The notes under the pieces were generated by a model, which was not told the DNA's origin, made no database searches, and worked only from the letters and a program-made list of their open reading frames with translations. From Gemmatimonadota bacterium (lineage in GTDB: Bacteria > Gemmatimonadota > Gemmatimonadetes > Longimicrobiales > Gaopeijiaceae): a stretch of 64,000 nt of DNA. Position 1 is the first letter of the stretch; every line of letters begins with the position of its first letter. The stretch lies in the NCBI GenBank assembly GCA_022827345.1, contig JAJDTB010000011.1, positions 1 through 64,000 on the forward strand, in the 5' to 3' direction. Shown here in pieces: positions 1 to 8,085 of the stretch. The position numbers and the translations under genes were made by a program.

Positions 1-124
1 AGTGAGTTCCTATGGCATCCCGTGCGGTCGATTGGATTCCCGTTCGGGAAGAGGGATGCAATGAGGTAACCGCGCGAACGCAAATCCTGTAAGTTATGTC
101 ATAACATTGGGTTATCACGTTCCA

Positions 125-1000
125 TTACACCTTCACCGTCACCGCACCATTGCTCACCGCCGTGACCAGCCCGGACGCGTCGACGACCGCGACGGTCGTG
201 TCGGCGCTCGACCAGGCAACCGGGATCCCATCCATCACGCGGCGGCCTTGATCGCGCACTTCGGCGGTGAGCTGTGCGGTTTGTCCCACCGCGGTCAGCA
301 CCACCGTGTCGGGGGTGACGGCGATGGTCGTGGGCAAAGGAGTCACGACCGCCAGCTCCGCGCGTCCCGTAACCCCCGCCGCAGTGGCCGTGACCTCCGC
401 CTGACCCACGCCGACCCCGGTTACTAGCCCGGTCGAGTCCACCGCGGCCACCGAAGTGTCTGCCGACGCCCACACAAACGCGACCCCGGTCACCACCTGT
501 CCGTTCGCGTCTGTGGCGGTTGCCGCCAGCCGCAACGTATCGCCCACCACAACCGTGGCCGTATCCAGCACAACCGCCACGGCGCTGACCTCCTGGGCCA
601 CGGTCACCGCCGCGCTTCCCGAGGCCGATCCCGCGGTGGCGGTGATCGTGGCATTCCCGTTGGCCACGGCCGTCACCAGCCCGGCCGCGCCTACGGTCGC
701 TGCTCCAGTGGCGCTGCTCGCCCAAGTCACCGTGGCTCCCGCCATCACTTGACCGTTCTGGTCCCGCACTTCTGCGGAGAGCTGTACGGTCGCGCCCAGT
801 GCAGTCAACTCAGCCGTGGCCGGGCTCACCCTGACGGTGGTGGGCTCAGGGAAATAGGGCCGAGGCTCGGTGGCCCCGTCGCCGCAGGCCGACGCCCAAG
901 GCACGACTCCCGCCAGCACGGCCGCGAATCGGACCAAGGCCCCTTGGCCGCTCATCCAATTCAGCGGCCATCGGGACGGCGGAACGCGACGAGGTGCCAT
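125..1000 (-). CDS. Exported protein with three BIG2 (Ig-like) repeats
   Basis: Predicted surface or periplasmic protein of 291 residues. The first 40 residues are basic then hydrophobic and end in A-S-A-C, a lipobox-like cysteine, so it may be a lipoprotein. The rest is three tandem repeats of about 85 residues, each with the bacterial Ig-like group 2 pattern (V-x-P-x-x-x-x-L-x-x-x-G, then W-x-S-x-D, then G-L-V-T-x-V). The ATG at 1000 is chosen because AGGAG lies 7 bases upstream. The frame also opens nine codons earlier, without a ribosome site. BIG2 proteins are often longer or end in an anchoring domain. This one stops right after the third repeat, so it may be a shortened copy. Binding partner unknown. 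Confidence 0.75.
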   Translation of the reverse strand: MAPRRVPPSRWPLNWMSGQGALVRFAAVLAGVVPWASACGDGATEPRPYFPEPTTVRVSPATAELTALGATVQLSAEVRDQNGQVMAGATVTWASSATGAATVGAAGLVTAVANGNATITATAGSASGSAAVTVAQEVSAVAVVLDTATVVVGDTLRLAATATDANGQVVTGVAFVWASADTSVAAVDSTGLVTGVGVGQAEVTATAAGVTGRAELAVVTPLPTTIAVTPDTVVLTAVGQTAQLTAEVRDQGRRVMDGIPVAWSSADTTVAVVDASGLVTAVSNGAVTVKV

Positions 1001-1537
1001 GAGTTCACTCCTGAGAATGCGAGACAAGTCAGGTCACTGTTCCTCAACCTAAACTATGCCGCGGTTCGGACCTGCTCCAGATCCTTGCGTCCTGCCGTGA
1101 ACCCGTAGCCATCCGGCCGTGGAAGGCTTGGGGGTGGGTGGGTTGCCGACGAGTTCTGCGGCTGCCCTGCGAAGCACAGCAGGTGGGCGGGGAGCGTGGC
1201 CTGATGGCACGCCCTCTGCCGAGCGGGTGATTCCGCTTGCGGTGGCTTGGCTTTCCACCCGTCATCAGAGGGACGACCCGGCATCTGTAGAGCTGGTTGG
1301 ACCTGCACCACGCGTCGCAACTCCCGCCATCCAGATCCGGTTTTCCCGCTTTTGCGGCACGGTCCAGATGGGTCCAGTACAACGGCAGTAAACGCAGATC
1401 GTGCAGCCCTGTAAGTAGTTAGCTGATTTCCTGCCGGGATTCAGACCTCAGGCGATCCGCTGTTTCAGTGTACGGAGTTCACTAAGGCCGACGTCCTCAA
1501 GCTGCTCCGGTCGATCAACAGGGAAGGCAGATCATCG
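1001..1537. other. Intergenic stretch, no supported gene
   Basis: About 540 bases between the Ig-like gene and the small winged-helix gene. Short frames exist on both strands but none has a recognisable product or a good ribosome site. The last 110 bases (from the TGA at 1424) are open in the frame of the downstream gene, so that gene may begin further upstream than annotated. Confidence 0.5.
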
Positions 1538-1909
1538 GTGTCCTCGAAGCAGCTCACGACTGGCCTCGACTACTCATGGGCGGCGCTTCGCGAGCAGGTG
1601 GACGGCATCGATCTATCCGGAGTCGAAGACCGTGGAAACGGCACTCAGAAGCATGAGGGAGAATCCGAGGTATTGGACAACGACGCGGAGCAGATACTCG
1701 TTCTGGTAGGGACCAAGCGTGTTGAAGACGAGGTGCGAGCGACTTATGCGGTTTTCATGTTGGATTTGAAGCCTATCCTGGCGCAGTACCACCTCGATCG
1801 GTTGGTGAAGATGGGGTTCCTTGAGGAGGATACCTCTCGGGGGCCAGATCCGACGTACGGCATCACCCGAAAGGGTCGTGCCTATGTGGTGGAGAGTGGA
1901 TTAGTCTGA
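1538..1909 (+). CDS. Small winged-helix-like protein
   Basis: Protein of 123 residues, not assigned to a named family. Residues about 75-123 look like a winged helix: a predicted recognition helix (Y-H-L-D-R-L-V-K-M-G-F-L), then a wing with a G-P-D-P-x-Y-x-I-T-x-K-G-R pattern as in MarR/PadR-like and phage regulators. The first 70 residues are acidic and unrecognised. The GTG start at 1538 has AGGGAAGG about 10 bases upstream. However, the frame is open back to the stop at 1424 and reads plausibly as protein (F-T-K-A-D-V-L-K-L-L), with no ATG, GTG or TTG in that part. It converges on the large nuclease/UDG-like gene, 32 bases away. DNA binding is inferred from the pattern only. Confidence 0.5.
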   Translation: MSSKQLTTGLDYSWAALREQVDGIDLSGVEDRGNGTQKHEGESEVLDNDAEQILVLVGTKRVEDEVRATYAVFMLDLKPILAQYHLDRLVKMGFLEEDTSRGPDPTYGITRKGRAYVVESGLV

Positions 1910-1941
1910 CGGGACCTCCCAACACCCGGCAGACCCGATCC

Positions 1942-4212
1942 TTACCGTACTGACATAGCACCGGGACTCCGCACCCAAAGCGCCGCCGCCACGTCCCTCG
2001 GACGCCGCTTGCCGCGCATTGACGGATGTCTGAGCACTCGCACCTCCGACTTACGAGCCAGATTCTCGACAACCTCCAAATGGGTCCGATTCCTGAAACC
2101 AGCTCCCTGGAACACCACAACTTCCGGCCGATAGATCCGAATCTCGTCCAACAGAAATCGCTGCTCGATCTCGGGAGATAGGTGTTTCCGATCCGCGCCG
2201 CCTGAGGCCCGATCCCGACGTATCGTCGTCCACTTGTAGAAGTTCGTCAGCCCGACGAACGAAAGCGGATTCGCCCTCCAATGCGATTCCGGGTATTGGC
2301 GCAAGACTTGTTGACACGTGAGATCACTGTCGGCGATGTCATCCCACCCGTACTCGGCCGGCAGGAGTGAGAGCGCCACGCACCAAGTGCCCGCGATGTG
2401 AGGATTGTGATCACGCGGTCTCTTCTCCTCGATATTCCGCCGTCGGGTCTCGAACGATTGGAGGTGCCCGGGATCCCCGCCGATGTCCAAGCCAATGAAG
2501 AGTATCCGTGTGCTTTCTCCATACCTGGACCCCACATACGGATGGCATGCGAATCGTCTTTCGCTGTCAGGAAAGCGAGCCGGCATCCCCGTTTTTCGAT
2601 TGATTCCCATGTCGCGGAAGAATCGGTGATGTCTCTCGTCCAAGCGGGCGACAACGTCGTCGCGGGTGGTCACCGGGGGTTGATCGTCCTTTTGTTCGCC
2701 AATTCGAGGCCGATGTGGCGGACAAATGCCAACCCGCGGCTCCATCTCCGCGAGCACACCGCCCGGAACCGTGGCCTCCGCCAACAATGGCGAGTCGTGA
2801 TGCCAGAACCTCCGCTCGGTCGTTGGCCTCAGGGAGAGAGTGCTGCCGACGAAGCGTCGGTCGTAGATCGCGTACAGTCTCCGGAACATCCGGTTGTAGT
2901 CGAGTAGCGATTCAGGTGGCGGGTAGTGGGGAGGTGGGATGCCTTGCTGGGGTCCGGTGCCCTGCTCAACCACAGTGACAGCACAGGATTCGTAACGTGA
3001 CGGGTCGTCACGGATGTCTCCGCGCTCCGAGAGGCGAGCCAGGGCGTCGCAGTAGCGCCGGAGTTCCGCCGCAAGTTCGCCGGTACACGTCCGGGCGTGG
3101 TCGCCGTTATCGCCCGGGCCACCGACCGGGTCGGGCACGCCGCCCGCCACAAGATCTTGGACCCGGCTCACGCCGAGGACATGCCAGAATCCGTACACCA
3201 GCGCCGGATAGATCATGTGGAGATTCACGCAGGCTCCGGCGATACGCTCCAGGCCGCCGGTCAGTTCGGGGACTCGACCGCGAGTGACCGCTGCGCTCTC
3301 AGTCCCTTCCAAAGACAATGCGAGCACGGGGCCGATGGTGGGAATTGTGACCGTCACGTCCGGCTTCGCGGCCTTCAGTCCGCCCGGAAGGGTCAGCCGG
3401 TCAGCATTGGCTGCATCCGGATCATGGGAGAGGAGCAATCCGTCCCGGGCTCGATCCACGGTGATCGGTGGACGCGGCCATATCCAGTCGGGGTCGAACC
3501 CTCCCTCGATGACGAGGCGGTTCGCGACGTACCGTCGGAGAGAGCTGACGAGTTGTCCGGGCTGGGTCGGTGGTATGGTTGGGAAGCGGATTTCCGGCGG
3601 CTCGCGACTGGTAAGCCCTTGATGGATCAGGTCCAGAAAGCGCTGCCGGTCTTGACTGTTTTCCGGATCAAGCGAGCACCACACCTGATCGCGGGCATAG
3701 AGCCTCACCGTTGGCCGCAAGCCCTTAGCGACCGGAACGAGGTCACGCAGCGTGTCGTACCAAGCTCTTTGTTCGTCGCGGTATGGCGGACTTCCGTCCT
3801 TTGCGTCGTGTTTTTCGCAGAGTTCCAGCCACCGCTTTGCCGGGAATCCCAGGGGGTGATGGCCCGCATACACGGAAAGCGCGAGCCTTCTTGGGCTCGT
3901 AAAGTGCTGTCTCTCATCGAATTCGACGACGAAACCGGGATCGGGAACCCAGTAGTCGCAGGCGGCCAATTCCTTGCTGCGCACAAACTCGTCGATTCCG
4001 AATCCTCGATGCCCCCGGAGCACTTGGGCTACGTCTTGCAGAGTGGAGCCGATTGGGGATCCTGCGTAGTCGGCGAGGCCGGTACCCCATCGGAATCTGT
4101 GATTGCGCACGCACGTTCCGTAGACGCGCTCCAGCAGCTGGTGGACCCGGGTCTTGCACTCGCTACAACTCTGGGAGTGGCGACGTGAGGGGATGGTACG
4201 CGTCCTGGTCAT
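1942..4212 (-). CDS. Large protein with nuclease-like N-terminus and UDG-like C-terminus
   Basis: Protein of 756 residues with no full-length family that I recognise. Residues 17-19 start a C-x-x-C pair. Around 87-100 there is D-Y-W-V-P-D-P-G-F-V-V-E-F-D-E, resembling a PD-(D/E)XK nuclease core, followed by R-Q-H-F. A second K-P-D-V ... L-A-L-S-L-E-G-T segment lies near 283-304. Residues about 569-745 resemble the uracil-DNA-glycosylase fold: motif 1-like F-I-G-L-D-I-G-G-D-P-G, then F-V-G-L-T-N-F-Y-K-W, then V-V-V-F-Q-G-A, then motif 2-like H-P-S-M-R-G. The ATG at 4212 is chosen over one 19 codons earlier because a near-consensus promoter (4229-4256) lies between them. A DNA-targeting or defence role is inference from domains; neither activity is shown. 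Confidence 0.6.
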   Translation of the reverse strand: MTRTRTIPSRRHSQSCSECKTRVHQLLERVYGTCVRNHRFRWGTGLADYAGSPIGSTLQDVAQVLRGHRGFGIDEFVRSKELAACDYWVPDPGFVVEFDERQHFTSPRRLALSVYAGHHPLGFPAKRWLELCEKHDAKDGSPPYRDEQRAWYDTLRDLVPVAKGLRPTVRLYARDQVWCSLDPENSQDRQRFLDLIHQGLTSREPPEIRFPTIPPTQPGQLVSSLRRYVANRLVIEGGFDPDWIWPRPPITVDRARDGLLLSHDPDAANADRLTLPGGLKAAKPDVTVTIPTIGPVLALSLEGTESAAVTRGRVPELTGGLERIAGACVNLHMIYPALVYGFWHVLGVSRVQDLVAGGVPDPVGGPGDNGDHARTCTGELAAELRRYCDALARLSERGDIRDDPSRYESCAVTVVEQGTGPQQGIPPPHYPPPESLLDYNRMFRRLYAIYDRRFVGSTLSLRPTTERRFWHHDSPLLAEATVPGGVLAEMEPRVGICPPHRPRIGEQKDDQPPVTTRDDVVARLDERHHRFFRDMGINRKTGMPARFPDSERRFACHPYVGSRYGESTRILFIGLDIGGDPGHLQSFETRRRNIEEKRPRDHNPHIAGTWCVALSLLPAEYGWDDIADSDLTCQQVLRQYPESHWRANPLSFVGLTNFYKWTTIRRDRASGGADRKHLSPEIEQRFLLDEIRIYRPEVVVFQGAGFRNRTHLEVVENLARKSEVRVLRHPSMRGKRRPRDVAAALWVRSPGAMSVR

Positions 4213-4228
4213 GGTGAGGGGATTGGGA

Positions 4229-4256
4229 ATGATATTGGCGTGCTCACAAATGTCAA
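4229..4256 (-). promoter_or_regulatory. Sigma70-type promoter of the nuclease/UDG-like gene
   Basis: On the minus strand TTGACA (4256-4251) is followed after 16 bases by TATCAT (4234-4229). The ATG at 4212 lies 16 bases beyond the -10 box, so the transcript would have a leader of only about 8-10 bases. It is the clearest -35/-10 pair in the window. Confidence 0.6.
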
Positions 4257-4354
4257 GCGAACCTGTCATTATGTGAACTGGAGATTACATTTTGGATCCG
4301 TGAAGCGGCATTTCACTGACGCTGCGGCCCGTGTCCCGTCCGAGAGGCCCGCAA

Positions 4355-4636
4355 GTGAACCCTCGCCTGAGGAGCGACCGAGCGCCCAACTTCATGGAGC
4401 CGTTCGCGCTTTCCTCCAACGCTCTTGCCCGGGCGCTCGGGGTCACGCCTGCGCGAATCAACGAGATCGTGCGGGGACGGCGTGGTATCACCGCGGAGAC
4501 CGCCCTGCGCCTCGCCAGGTATTTCCGTACGGACGCCCAGAGCTGGATGAACCTGCAGGATCGGTACGAACTCGCGGTGGCTGAGCGGAAGGTGGGTGAG
4601 GCGGTGGCCGCGATTCGGCCCATGGATGTTGTCTAG
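4355..4636 (+). CDS. HigA-type Xre-family antitoxin, no toxin partner visible
   Basis: Protein of 93 residues with a helix-turn-helix of the HigA/VapI antitoxin family: L-S-x-N-A-L-A-R-A-L-G-V-T-P-A-R-I-N-E-I, then R-G-R-R-G-I-T-A-E-T-A-L-R-L-A-R-Y-F, then W-M-N-L-Q. In the family it neutralises the HigB RNase and represses its own operon. The usual N-terminus (H-P-G-E-x-L-x-E-E-F) is absent and replaced by an unrelated arginine-rich stretch; only F-M-E-P of it remains. GTG at 4355 is preceded by GAGAGG 7 bases upstream. HigB normally lies just upstream, and no intact toxin frame is there. It starts about 140 bases from the divergent nuclease/UDG-like gene. Solitary antitoxin or decaying remnant. 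Confidence 0.7.
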   Translation: MNPRLRSDRAPNFMEPFALSSNALARALGVTPARINEIVRGRRGITAETALRLARYFRTDAQSWMNLQDRYELAVAERKVGEAVAAIRPMDVV

Positions 4637-4938
4637 GGTCGCCGGGGACGGTTCCGTGCGCGGGATGCACAACGCACCCGCAATAGCATGAATGGCGCGA
4701 TTCCAATCGTTGACCCGGCACCGTACAGATCATCCGCAAACTCACGCAGGCGCCGGTGCGCGCGTCAGGTCGCCGGTGGTGCCTGGATCCATGCCGCACC
4801 CACCCCCTCCACCCCCTCCAAACACACTGTGAGCACAGGGCCAAAGCCGGAAGCGTGAACACCGCCTCAGGTCTTGCGAGCGCCGCCGTAACCACATCGT
4901 GCCGCCGGCGTACACAAACCACGAAAGGGGACGAACCA
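4637..4938. other. Intergenic leader of the first beta-propeller gene
   Basis: About 300 bases with no gene. It contains a C-rich direct repeat (CACCCCCTCCACCCCCTCC near 4799) and, at its end, AAAGGGGACG serving as ribosome site for the next gene. No convincing -35/-10 pair was found. Confidence 0.4.
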
Positions 4939-6105
4939 ATGACAAAAGATCCTGCTACCCTGATCTCCTGCGCTGGTCGCTTGACGGCATCCATTGCTCT
5001 TGTGTTCGCGATAACCGCGCTGCCGCCGGTCGCCTCGCCCAATGTCAGCAGGGTGCTGTCGGCCCAGCCGGGGCCCACGCTGGTCCTGGAAGACAGCATC
5101 ATCCTGCGCGAGACCGATGATCACCCCATCGGCCAGCCGGTGAGCCTGATCACCGTGGACGATGGCTCGTTTCTCATCGCCGACGGCTATTCCAACAGCG
5201 TCCTGCACTTCGATTCCCGTGGCCGGTTTCTGCGGAACTTCGGGCAGAAGGGAGAGGGACCCGGAGAGTTCGAGTTTGTCAGTTACGCCGGGTTTGTGGC
5301 AGGCGACGTGGTGGGCATCGGCGACGACCATGCGTTCGAGTTGGAGTTGTTCGAACTTGGCAGCGGAGCCCACATCGGTGCCGTGAAGATGGGCTCCCTG
5401 ATTGAAGCGTATGTCGTGCGCGGGAATACTGTCTGGTTCGTTGGGATCGATACGGAGAGCTCGACCACCCTCGGAGCCGTTGAGCTGGATGACCTGTTGG
5501 CTGCCGCGTCCGCCGGCGGGAGCGATGGTACGACCCTCTCGCCGGATCGAGTCGGCGTGCCCCGGATCTACACGGAGAACGATGTGGTCATGGGCATGCT
5601 GTCCGGCGTAACGTTCGATGTCCGCGAGGGTGTTTCGGTGGTCGGTTTCCTGGCGTCTCCCTCGTTGCTGATCGTGAATTCCTCAGGTGCCGTCGTGGAT
5701 TCGCTTGAGGTGCCTGTCGCCAGGCGCCGAGGGCTTCTTGACGAGGAGGAGTTCCTTGGGATGGGCCGGGGACCCGAGTCCACCGGGATCTGGGGCAGGA
5801 TATCCGCCCTGGTGAAGGTGTCGCATGACTCACGCGGATACGTCCACACCGTCCACCAGGAGAGCAACTACGATCCCGAGTCGCGCCAGATGCGGGCGAC
5901 GTTCTTCGTGTCGAGCGTGAAAGCGGACGGCACGCGCGCCTGTCCCGACACCCTCGTCCCGACCTCGGACGCGGGACTCGCGGAGCTGACGCTGGACGGG
6001 GATCGGCTTCGTGTGCTGGACCAGCGCCTGGCGGGAAGCGGAGTGCGGACGGTCGTGCGGACCTTCAGAATCGATCCGGACGACTGCACGGGCAGGATCA
6101 AGTGA
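4939..6105 (+). CDS. Exported 6-bladed beta-propeller protein (1)
   Basis: Protein of 388 residues. The first 35 residues form a signal peptide ending near V-L-S-A-Q. The body repeats a propeller-blade pattern (D-G-S-F-L-I-A-D; F-D-S-R-G-R-F-L-R) and carries the family motif K-G-E-G-P-G-E-F near residue 105. Such proteins resemble the NHL/TolB-like 6-bladed propellers that are expanded in Gemmatimonadota, where they are cell-surface or periplasmic with unknown ligands. ATG at 4939 follows AAAGGGG. The frame is open 61 codons further upstream without signal-peptide character. A second propeller gene follows 46 bases downstream on the same strand, probably one transcript. Confidence 0.75.
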   Translation: MTKDPATLISCAGRLTASIALVFAITALPPVASPNVSRVLSAQPGPTLVLEDSIILRETDDHPIGQPVSLITVDDGSFLIADGYSNSVLHFDSRGRFLRNFGQKGEGPGEFEFVSYAGFVAGDVVGIGDDHAFELELFELGSGAHIGAVKMGSLIEAYVVRGNTVWFVGIDTESSTTLGAVELDDLLAAASAGGSDGTTLSPDRVGVPRIYTENDVVMGMLSGVTFDVREGVSVVGFLASPSLLIVNSSGAVVDSLEVPVARRRGLLDEEEFLGMGRGPESTGIWGRISALVKVSHDSRGYVHTVHQESNYDPESRQMRATFFVSSVKADGTRACPDTLVPTSDAGLAELTLDGDRLRVLDQRLAGSGVRTVVRTFRIDPDDCTGRIK

Positions 6106-6151
6106 GACGCCTGCGGCCCCCTTGGGCCCGCGAGACCAGAGGCATGCCGGA

Positions 6152-7420
6152 TTGAGGTGCTCGACCAATGCCGATTGGCACGTCGCTGTCCTGGTGTGGA
6201 TCAGCATCGCTGGATGCGCTCAGACCGAGAACGATGGTTGGGCATACACGGAGTCCGATAGTGCAGGCGTGCGCGTTTATGACAACCATTACTCCTCTCG
6301 TCCCATCCAATGGAGATTCCTGGCCGAGCCACGGGAAGTCGTCAACATCGGCACGCCCGACGGTAGCGAGCCCTTCTTCGGACTTCGGGGCATTGTCCTG
6401 CTGGATGACAACCGGATGGCAGTGGCCGAGGAAACGCGCGTCCAGATAATGACGCTGACCGGGAGCGACGTTGTCTCGGTCGGGAGGGACGGAGAAGGGC
6501 CTGGAGAGTTTCGGGATATTGCTGGGATCGCGCGACTTCCGGGTGACAGCGTTCTCGTTCTCGACGGCGACTTGATGCGTCTGTCCGCGTTTGATTCTGC
6601 GGGAAGACTGGCCCACGTGACCCGGCTCGAGACGGACGGCGGCGAACGGCTCTGGGGTCTGTATGCAGCCGATGACCGCACGGTTGTGGTGGGAACGGCG
6701 ATGTCTGGTCGCTTGCTCGGGGCGGACCGTAGTCCCGGACGGCGCCGCCTCCCCTACCGAGCATTTCGCTACGAGCGGACCGGCAAGCTATTGGATGTTG
6801 TTGGCCCCCTTCCCGGCACTGAAGTCGTCGTTGGTGAATCGGGCGGACTGCTGTCGATGGGAATTGCGCCGTTCGCACACCAAACCACCATCGGGGTGGC
6901 GGGGCAGCACCTGTATTTGGGAACGGCGGAGCAGTTCGAGATACTCGTGACCCGCCTTGACGCGACGCCCGTCGCGATCATGCGGCTCGGACCGCTCGAT
7001 CTGGCCCTCGATGAGCGGGAAGTCGAGGCATGGATCGACAACTACGCCGCACAACTGCGCAGTCCAGTGGCGCAGGATGCCTTCCTGCGCGCCATGGCTC
7101 AGGCCGAACCGCCAACAAAGCGACCCGCATTCGAAGCACTGGTCGTCTCGGATGCGGGCGACCTGTGGATCAAGGAGTTTGACGGAGATTCGACTCGAGA
7201 CGTTCTCTGGCACATGGTGGCGGGCGCCGACGGCAGGTATTGCGGTTCCCTCTCGCTCCCGGGCGCATTCTGGTTGATGGATGTCAGGGGTGGCAGGTTG
7301 GCCGGGATGTGGAAGGACGAGATGGAATTGGAATACGTGCGGTTGTACGAACTCGACGGCAACCTGCTTGAGGGGTGCAGGAACGAGATCGTCAGCAGGG
7401 GCCCGCCGGTTCGCAGGTGA
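6152..7420 (+). CDS. 6-bladed beta-propeller lipoprotein (2)
   Basis: Protein of 422 residues. The N-terminus has a short hydrophobic segment ending I-A-G-C, a lipobox. Blade-like repeats follow, with D-G-E-G-P-G-E-F near residue 118, matching the preceding gene. The start is uncertain: TTG at 6152 gives a signal peptide of normal length, while the frame is open far upstream inside the previous gene. It likely sits on the periplasmic or outer face as a lipoprotein. Role unknown; tandem arrangement with a paralogue suggests duplication. Confidence 0.7.
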   Translation: MRCSTNADWHVAVLVWISIAGCAQTENDGWAYTESDSAGVRVYDNHYSSRPIQWRFLAEPREVVNIGTPDGSEPFFGLRGIVLLDDNRMAVAEETRVQIMTLTGSDVVSVGRDGEGPGEFRDIAGIARLPGDSVLVLDGDLMRLSAFDSAGRLAHVTRLETDGGERLWGLYAADDRTVVVGTAMSGRLLGADRSPGRRRLPYRAFRYERTGKLLDVVGPLPGTEVVVGESGGLLSMGIAPFAHQTTIGVAGQHLYLGTAEQFEILVTRLDATPVAIMRLGPLDLALDEREVEAWIDNYAAQLRSPVAQDAFLRAMAQAEPPTKRPAFEALVVSDAGDLWIKEFDGDSTRDVLWHMVAGADGRYCGSLSLPGAFWLMDVRGGRLAGMWKDEMELEYVRLYELDGNLLEGCRNEIVSRGPPVRR

Positions 7421-7441
7421 TCGCACGGCGCCCGAGAGTGA

Positions 7442-7903
7442 TCAGGTAGCGCCAAACAGACTCAGCCACATGACGGCCAATTGGAGCGCAGCGAACGTCA
7501 TTGATAGCAGTATCCGCCGCGCACGCCCGATGGTCGGTTCGGCACCCCAAGAAGCAGCGATGCCCACGATCGACAACCCGCCGATGAGGATCGTCAACAC
7601 AATTTCCACCGGTGTGTAGTTGCCCGTGAAGAAAGTCTGCACTCCAGCGAGGTACAGCCAGATCAGTCCCATGAAAAAGGCCCAGCAACCGAACAGGCCA
7701 AGGGCCGCAGGCGCCGTCCAGCGCTGTCGGCGGACGGCGAACGCCAGCACGACGACAATGGGCGTGATCTGAAAGACGTGTCGAAGGAAGGTTCCGCTCT
7801 CGATCCCGACGATCAGGAGACATGCGGCAACGCCGGTCAGGCAAGCGACTCTGACGCGTCCGCCGGAACGGCCGCTGCGGGTGGGTTTCGTCAGGTAGTC
7901 CAA
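7442..7903 (-). CDS. Small integral membrane protein, four helices
   Basis: Protein of 153 residues with about four hydrophobic segments (roughly 20-38, 45-60, 68-92, 100-118) and a fifth near 130-150. No family recognised. The start is taken as TTG at 7903 with GGAGCG about 7 bases upstream; the first 18 residues are basic. It converges on propeller gene 2, and its 5' end abuts the decayed HicB copy. Function unknown. Confidence 0.5.
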   Translation of the reverse strand: MDYLTKPTRSGRSGGRVRVACLTGVAACLLIVGIESGTFLRHVFQITPIVVVLAFAVRRQRWTAPAALGLFGCWAFFMGLIWLYLAGVQTFFTGNYTPVEIVLTILIGGLSIVGIAASWGAEPTIGRARRILLSMTFAALQLAVMWLSLFGAT

Positions 7904-8045
7904 GATCTACGCTCCATCTTCCGGGCTACCGGGCCCGGGTGGCCGTCGCTTCCCGCCGCCTGGTCCACGATGACGAGGACGCGAGCCGGCAATGGAGGTT
8001 GATACGGCTGATCTCCTTGGAGAGATTCCGGGTATCCACGGCCAA
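7891..8045 (-). pseudogene. Decayed HicB antitoxin C-terminus
   Basis: The minus-strand DNA aligns with the C-terminal ribbon-helix-helix part of the intact HicB gene at 10605-11108. One frame reads A-V-D-T-R-N-L-S-K-E-I-S-R-I-N-L, then after a one-base deletion near 7994 another frame reads L-P-A-R-V-L-V-I-V-D-Q-A-A. The intact gene has A-V-D-I-S-K-L-S-S-K-T-K-R-I-N-I and L-P-E-R-V-L-A-I-V-D-Q-A-A. The N-terminal HicB domain is not recognisable. This explains the gap between the membrane protein and DinB. Confidence 0.6.
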
Positions 8046-8085
8046 ACCTCACCGAACCCGTCGCACTGTAGAATCCGGTCTGCAA

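Noticed and set aside
37-50. Small hairpin TTCCCG-TT-CGGGAA and GTTATG-T-CATAAC palindrome at 93-105 as terminators
   Set aside because: Stems are short with no T-tract, and the gene to the left is outside the window, so no function can be argued.
1044-1391. Overlapping short frames on both strands between the Ig-like and winged-helix genes
   Set aside because: No ribosome site, no recognisable protein pattern, and frames compete on both strands.
4799-4820. C-rich direct repeat as a possible CRISPR or VNTR
   Set aside because: Only two short imperfect units and no spacer structure.
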